NCBI GenBank assembly: GCA_039090855.1
Contig: CM077013.1
Span: 139,707,240-139,771,239 of the forward strand
Direction of reading: 5' to 3'
Length of the DNA: 64,000 nt
Origin: Macrothele yani
Taxonomy: Eukaryota > Arthropoda > Arachnida > Araneae > Macrothelidae
The notes beneath the pieces are model-generated. The model was not told where the DNA came from, did not search any database, and saw only the letters and a list, made by a program, of their open reading frames with translations. Within the stretch, counting starts at the first letter, position 1. Every line of letters begins with the position of its first letter. A program made the translations under genes and the position numbers. Of this stretch, positions 62,298 through 64,000 are shown one piece after another.

Positions 62298-64000
62298 AGC
62301 ACGTCTTTTGTAAAAAAAGATCGTGCTTATGTTATCGGGTTTTCCGAACGGCGGTAGACACGATATCTCTGCAACTAATTGTCCGATTTGAAAAATTCTT
62401 TTTGCATTAGGAAGCTTGAAATGGGAATGATGACCCTTCATTTGGGTTTCTTTTTTACGATGCACAATTTCACTCCTAGAGGGCGTAAATGCAGATGATA
62501 TCGAATTCAAAATACATTTTATTCCATATATTTACTTCTCAGCATCCAATTCAAAAAAGTATTTTGCCTTTCGATTCCACTCATGGCTAAGATTATTTTA
62601 GGTACAGTCACTTTTTTAAGTTACCATAGATTCTCCGCTAGGGGGCGTAAAAGTAAATTGTATTTCCCCCGATATCTCTGCTCCTAAAACTCCGATTTGA
62701 AAAATTATTTCTGAAGCGGATACAGCTCCTGGTGGGAGAAATACTTCGCATATAATTTCTGATTTTTGTTATAAAACGGTTTGGCCACCAGGGGGCAGAA
62801 GTGTGAATTACCGCTTCTGATGTATTTGCTGCAAAATATGAGCTTCAAAAATTTCTACTGAAAAACTATTTCGTGGACCGATACTACTCACGTCGACAAA
62901 CCTTTTCGGAATATCTTTTTCGTAAAATAATGCATGGTTTCTCTGCCAGGGGGCGTAGATGTATATCTTATTTTTTTGTCAATATCTCGGTTTCTAAGAG
63001 TCGGATTTGAAAAAGAAATTCTTTGTTGGATAGAGTTTCCGGTGCGACATGTTTTTCATATAATTTCGAAATTTTTAAGTAATTCATTGACTTTTCGTTA
63101 GTGAGATTAAAGGTAAATTGCGCTTTCGCCGATATATCTGCTTCTAAAACCCCGATTTGAAAAATTCTTTCTGCACCGGATACAGCTCCCGGTGGAAAAT
63201 GTTTTTTATTTTATTTCTTATTTTTTATAAAATATGGTTTAACCACCAGGGGCCGTAAGCCTTAATTTCTGCTTCGTAGGTGTTTCCAGCAAAATCTGTG
63301 CTTCTAAAAGCTCGATTGAAAAAATATTTCGTAGACTGATACCGCTCATGTCGATAAACATTTGACAATATTTTCTTTCTTAAAATAATGCATATTTCCT
63401 CCGCCAGGGCGCGTAGATGTAAATCCTTTCTCTGTCAATATCTCTGCTCCTATGAATCGGATTTTAAAAATTCCTTCTTTGTTAGATAGCGTTTCCGGCG
63501 TAAAATGCTCTCGTATATTTCAAAATTTTCAAGTTACACATAGATTTTCCTCAGGGGGCGTTAAGTCAAATTGCGTTTTCCTTGATATCTCTGCTTCTAA
63601 AATTCCAATTAGAAAAATTATTTCTGCACCAGATAGAGCTGCTGGTAGGAAGAATTTCTAATATTTGATAAAGAATCGTTTTGGCCACCAGGGGGCGTAG
63701 GTGTTAATTTCTGCATCTGATGCATTTGTAGGAAAATCTGAGCTCCTGAAAACTCGATTGAAAAAATTCTTTCTTTGACCGATACCACGCATATCGAAAA
63801 ACCTTTTGAGAATACTTTCTTCTTAAAATAATGCATGGTTTTTCCGCCAGGGGGCGTGAAGGCATATATTATTTTTGTCGATATCTCTGCTTCTAAGAGT
63901 CCGATTTGAAAAATTCATTTTTTGTTGGAGAGCGTTTCCGTGGGTAAATGTTTCTCATATAATTTCCAATTTTTCGTAGCGCACAAGTCTACCAGCAGAG
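62298..64000. repeat. Repeat A, second array, running off the window
   Basis: It starts with the same hairpin AGCACGTCTTTTG...GATCGTGCT (62298-62327), although the GTCC run that follows is degraded. Type 1, 2 and 3 monomers follow in the same order as at 5161-8235: CCGCTAGGGGGCGTAAAAG (62635), TGGCCACCAGGGGGCAG (62782-62798), GCCAGGGGGCGTAGATG (62943), TGGCCACCAGGGGGCG (63682-63697) and CCGCCAGGGGGCGTGAAGG (63844). No SINE has entered this array. Confidence 0.88.

Overview
Eukaryotic, arthropod-like DNA made almost entirely of transposable elements and their wreckage; no complete host gene is recognised. The evidence is the mix of elements: many Tc1/mariner transposons, RTE-type and Tx1-type LINEs, a Gypsy LTR retrotransposon, Helitron and hAT remnants, and a tRNA-derived SINE. 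A nuclear copy of mitochondrial ND2 at 58817-59322 is strongly G/T-rich on its coding strand. That skew is known from spiders, scorpions and some crustaceans, so a chelicerate or another arthropod with reversed mitochondrial strand bias is the best (tentative) guess.

Layout. 1-8480: RTE LINE remnants (820-1215; 2306-4200) and a long array of ~150-bp monomers (repeat A, 4497-8235), each monomer carrying a CCACCAGGGGGCG-like core, with SINEs inserted. 8816-8985: an exon-like fragment. 8986-9737: repeat B (~146-bp monomers, each with TGACCTTTGACCCC). 9740-12313: decayed hAT transposase and Helitron helicase. 12316-13551: Tc1. 14993-16579: mariner-like element split by a SINE. 16740-24560: a layered stack in which an old RTE copy is split by a Tc1 (itself split by a 500-bp inverted-repeat element) and by repeat B (itself split by an ORF1-only LINE, itself split by a SINE). 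24651-33035: a Tc1 split by a 7.2-kb Gypsy element with 540-bp LTRs. 33057-34603: Tc1 with long terminal repeats. 34610-37879: unassigned DDE-type transposon. 38035-38735: LINE 3' end amplified as a 199-bp tandem repeat. 40594-45640: internally deleted mariner-like element, Tc1, a second inverted-repeat element, and a mariner with an in-frame deletion. 46130-53084: a Tc1 split by a 5.7-kb Tx1-clade LINE. 53320-55560: 111-bp satellite derived from a tRNA-like sequence. 56024-57261: Tc1. 57713-60140: tRNA-headed repeat, NUMT, SINE and RTE pieces. 62298-64000: a second repeat A array running off the window.

How the parts relate. Nothing here is an operon or pathway; the genes are selfish elements at different stages of decay. 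The nesting gives relative ages: RTE and Tc1 copies are old hosts of later insertions, while Gypsy (LTRs about 98% alike by eye) and the SINEs are younger. No transposase here looks intact. The Gypsy copy has lost an aspartate of the reverse transcriptase active site. The Tx1 LINE ORF2 keeps its catalytic motifs but has frameshifts in its C-terminal third.

The most interesting signals are non-coding: (i) two unrelated repeat families whose nucleosome-sized monomers each carry a near-consensus transcription-factor-like core (CTCF-like in A, DR1 nuclear-receptor-like in B); (ii) a small element family at 17804-18303 and 44028-44337 with the same unusual layout; (iii) the 111-bp satellite that is open in several frames on both strands. 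Motif matches and all functions drawn from them are inference from sequence alone.
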